This document shows, in pieces, positions 62,963 through 64,000 of a DNA stretch of 64,000 bases (position 1 is the first letter of the stretch; every line of letters begins with the position of its first letter). The position numbers and the translations under genes were made by a program. The stretch is from Flavobacteriaceae bacterium YJPT1-3 (lineage in GTDB: Bacteria; Bacteroidota; Bacteroidia; Flavobacteriales; Flavobacteriaceae): contig CP123444.1 of assembly GCA_029866965.1 (NCBI GenBank), positions 785,501 through 849,500 on the forward strand, written 5' to 3'. The notes below the pieces were generated by a model. The model was not told where the DNA came from. It saw only the letters and a list, made by a program, of their open reading frames with translations, and did not search any database.

Positions 62963-64000
62963 TCAATGTTCCGACGCTTGACCCGCTCCGGAGGGAATAC
63001 GGATGCGCTCTACGATTTCCTGGACTTCCTCGGGCGGTGCAGGGGTGAGTCGGCTGACGATCAGAGAGACGCTGACGTTGACCAACATGGCTATCGTGCC
63101 AAAACCTTCGGGGGAGGTGCCCCACCACCATGCGCTGCTGGGTTGGGCTTTAAAGACGCCCACCAAACCGGTTTTATAGACGATCATGTACCCCAGCATC
63201 AAGACGATGCCCACCACCATCCCGCTGATGGCGCCTTCCTTATTCATGCGCTTGTCGAAAATACCCAGGATGATGGCCGGGAAAAAGGAAGCTGCAGCCA
63301 AGCCAAAAGCCAGGGCCACCACCGCCGCCACAAAACCGGGCGGGTAGATGCCAAAGAGTCCGGCGATGATCACGGCGATCAGAATGCTGATACGGGCGGC
63401 CACCAGTTCTCCCTTATCCGAAATGTTGGGGCGTAGCTGTTTTTTGATCAGGTCGTGGGAGACCGAAGTGGAAATGACCAGCAAGAGGCCAGCGGCCGTG
63501 GATAAGGCGGCAGCCAATCCACCGGCAGCTACCAACGCGATCACCCAGGCAGGGAGATTAGCGATCTCCGGATTGGCCAAGACCATGATGTCGCGGTCCA
63601 CATAGAGCTCGTTGGGGGCTGCAGTGGCGTTCGCCACCAGCCGCTGGCCGTGCGCTCCGCGTTGTTCGAGGTACTCCGGTTTCCCCGAAAGGGCGTCTCC
63701 GGCGACGTATTGGATCTGGCCATCTTCGTTTTTATCGGTCCAGGCAATGAGTCCGCTGTCTTCCCAAGTCTTAAACCATTCCGGGAGTTGGGCGTAGGAT
63801 TGGTTGCTTACGGTTTCGATCAGATTGGTACGCGCAAAGACCGCCACTGCCGGAGCCGTGGTGTAGAGGATGGCGATAAAGAGTAGGGCCAGTCCCGCCG
63901 ATTTCCGCGCGTCTTTGACTTTGGGCACGGTAAAGAAACGAACGATCACATGCGGTAATCCGGCCGTGCCCGCCATGAGCGCCAAGGTGATGGCAAAGAC
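62963..64000 (-). CDS. Sodium:solute symporter, acetate-permease type (5' end beyond the window)
   Basis: Running off the right edge, about 345 C-terminal residues are present. They contain at least seven hydrophobic helices with SSS-family motifs: MAGTAGLPHVIVRFFTVPKVKDARKSAG, LVAAGGLAAALSTAAGLLLVISTSVSHDL and ALAFGLAAASFFPAIILGIFDKR. This matches ActP-like cation/acetate symporters, usually about 550 residues. A periplasmic insert (FKTWEDSGLIAWTDKNEDG to about NELYVD) is characteristic of the larger VC_2705-like subgroup. It would import a small monocarboxylate with Na+. No terminator is obvious at its 3' end. Confidence 0.87.
   Translation of the reverse strand, partial: VFAITLALMAGTAGLPHVIVRFFTVPKVKDARKSAGLALLFIAILYTTAPAVAVFARTNLIETVSNQSYAQLPEWFKTWEDSGLIAWTDKNEDGQIQYVAGDALSGKPEYLEQRGAHGQRLVANATAAPNELYVDRDIMVLANPEIANLPAWVIALVAAGGLAAALSTAAGLLLVISTSVSHDLIKKQLRPNISDKGELVAARISILIAVIIAGLFGIYPPGFVAAVVALAFGLAAASFFPAIILGIFDKRMNKEGAISGMVVGIVLMLGYMIVYKTGLVGVFKAQPSSAWWWGTSPEGFGTIAMLVNVSVSLIVSRLTPAPPEEVQEIVERIRIPSGAGQASEH

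Overview
The window looks like a chromosomal segment from a marine-type member of the Flavobacteriaceae (Bacteroidota). The evidence is the Bacteroidota -7 promoter element TAnnTTTG in front of many genes, weak Shine-Dalgarno signals, a type IX secretion (T9SS) C-terminal sorting domain, a TonB-dependent receptor with a carboxypeptidase-regulatory-like N-domain, a B-type succinate dehydrogenase operon with a fused cytochrome b subunit, and many short lipoproteins with LxxC signal peptides. No rRNA, tRNA, CRISPR array, insertion sequence or prophage was recognised. It is mostly core genome, closely packed, with many 1-6 bp overlaps between neighbours.

Layout. 0-6.5 kb: partial TatD nuclease, a repeat-rich secreted protein with a peptidase S74 chaperone domain, a DUF885 lipoprotein, purT and a retropepsin-like protease. 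6.5-6.9 kb: a non-coding patch with imperfect 49-bp direct repeats. 6.9-12.7 kb: 2-oxoglutarate dehydrogenase E2 and E1, a small beta-barrel-like protein and a polyprenyl synthase. 12.8-19.5 kb: a TetR/TolC/adaptor/RND efflux operon with a candidate operator. 19.5-26.3 kb: a frameshifted lipoprotein gene, aspS, cold-shock protein, tadA, dxs and dgt. 26.4-33.5 kb: a TonB receptor plus beta-helix-like lipoprotein, a MORN-type protein and a PiT phosphate transporter fused to a PhoU-like domain. Both flanks of this block carry 11-bp-period direct repeats resembling Pho boxes. 33.7-41.3 kb: nrdB-nrdA and sdhCAB. 41.5-48.4 kb: a lipoprotein, a large sortilin/BNR-repeat protein, aminopeptidase P and an unusual flavin disulfide reductase. 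48.5-55.6 kb: mfd followed by three small envelope proteins, a membrane-anchored XRE regulator, yraN and an LD-carboxypeptidase. 55.7-62.1 kb: a DUF1800/DUF1501 export pair, metG, a histone-deacetylase-like enzyme and a small Cys-rich basic protein. 62.1-62.96 kb: non-coding, with a degenerate tandem repeat of about 90 bp. The right edge holds a partial sodium:solute (acetate-type) symporter.

Two signals stand out beyond ordinary annotation. First, the 14-bp palindrome GCTTTCGCGAAAGC occurs nine times exactly, plus several near copies, in coding sequence in all three reading frames and in promoters. It behaves like a highly iterated palindrome analogous in style to cyanobacterial HIP1. Second, Pho-box-like repeats in front of the TonB receptor/lipoprotein pair and the PiT transporter suggest a phosphate-starvation regulon that includes an outer-membrane uptake system of unknown substrate. 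All functional statements come from reading motifs; no database search was run.
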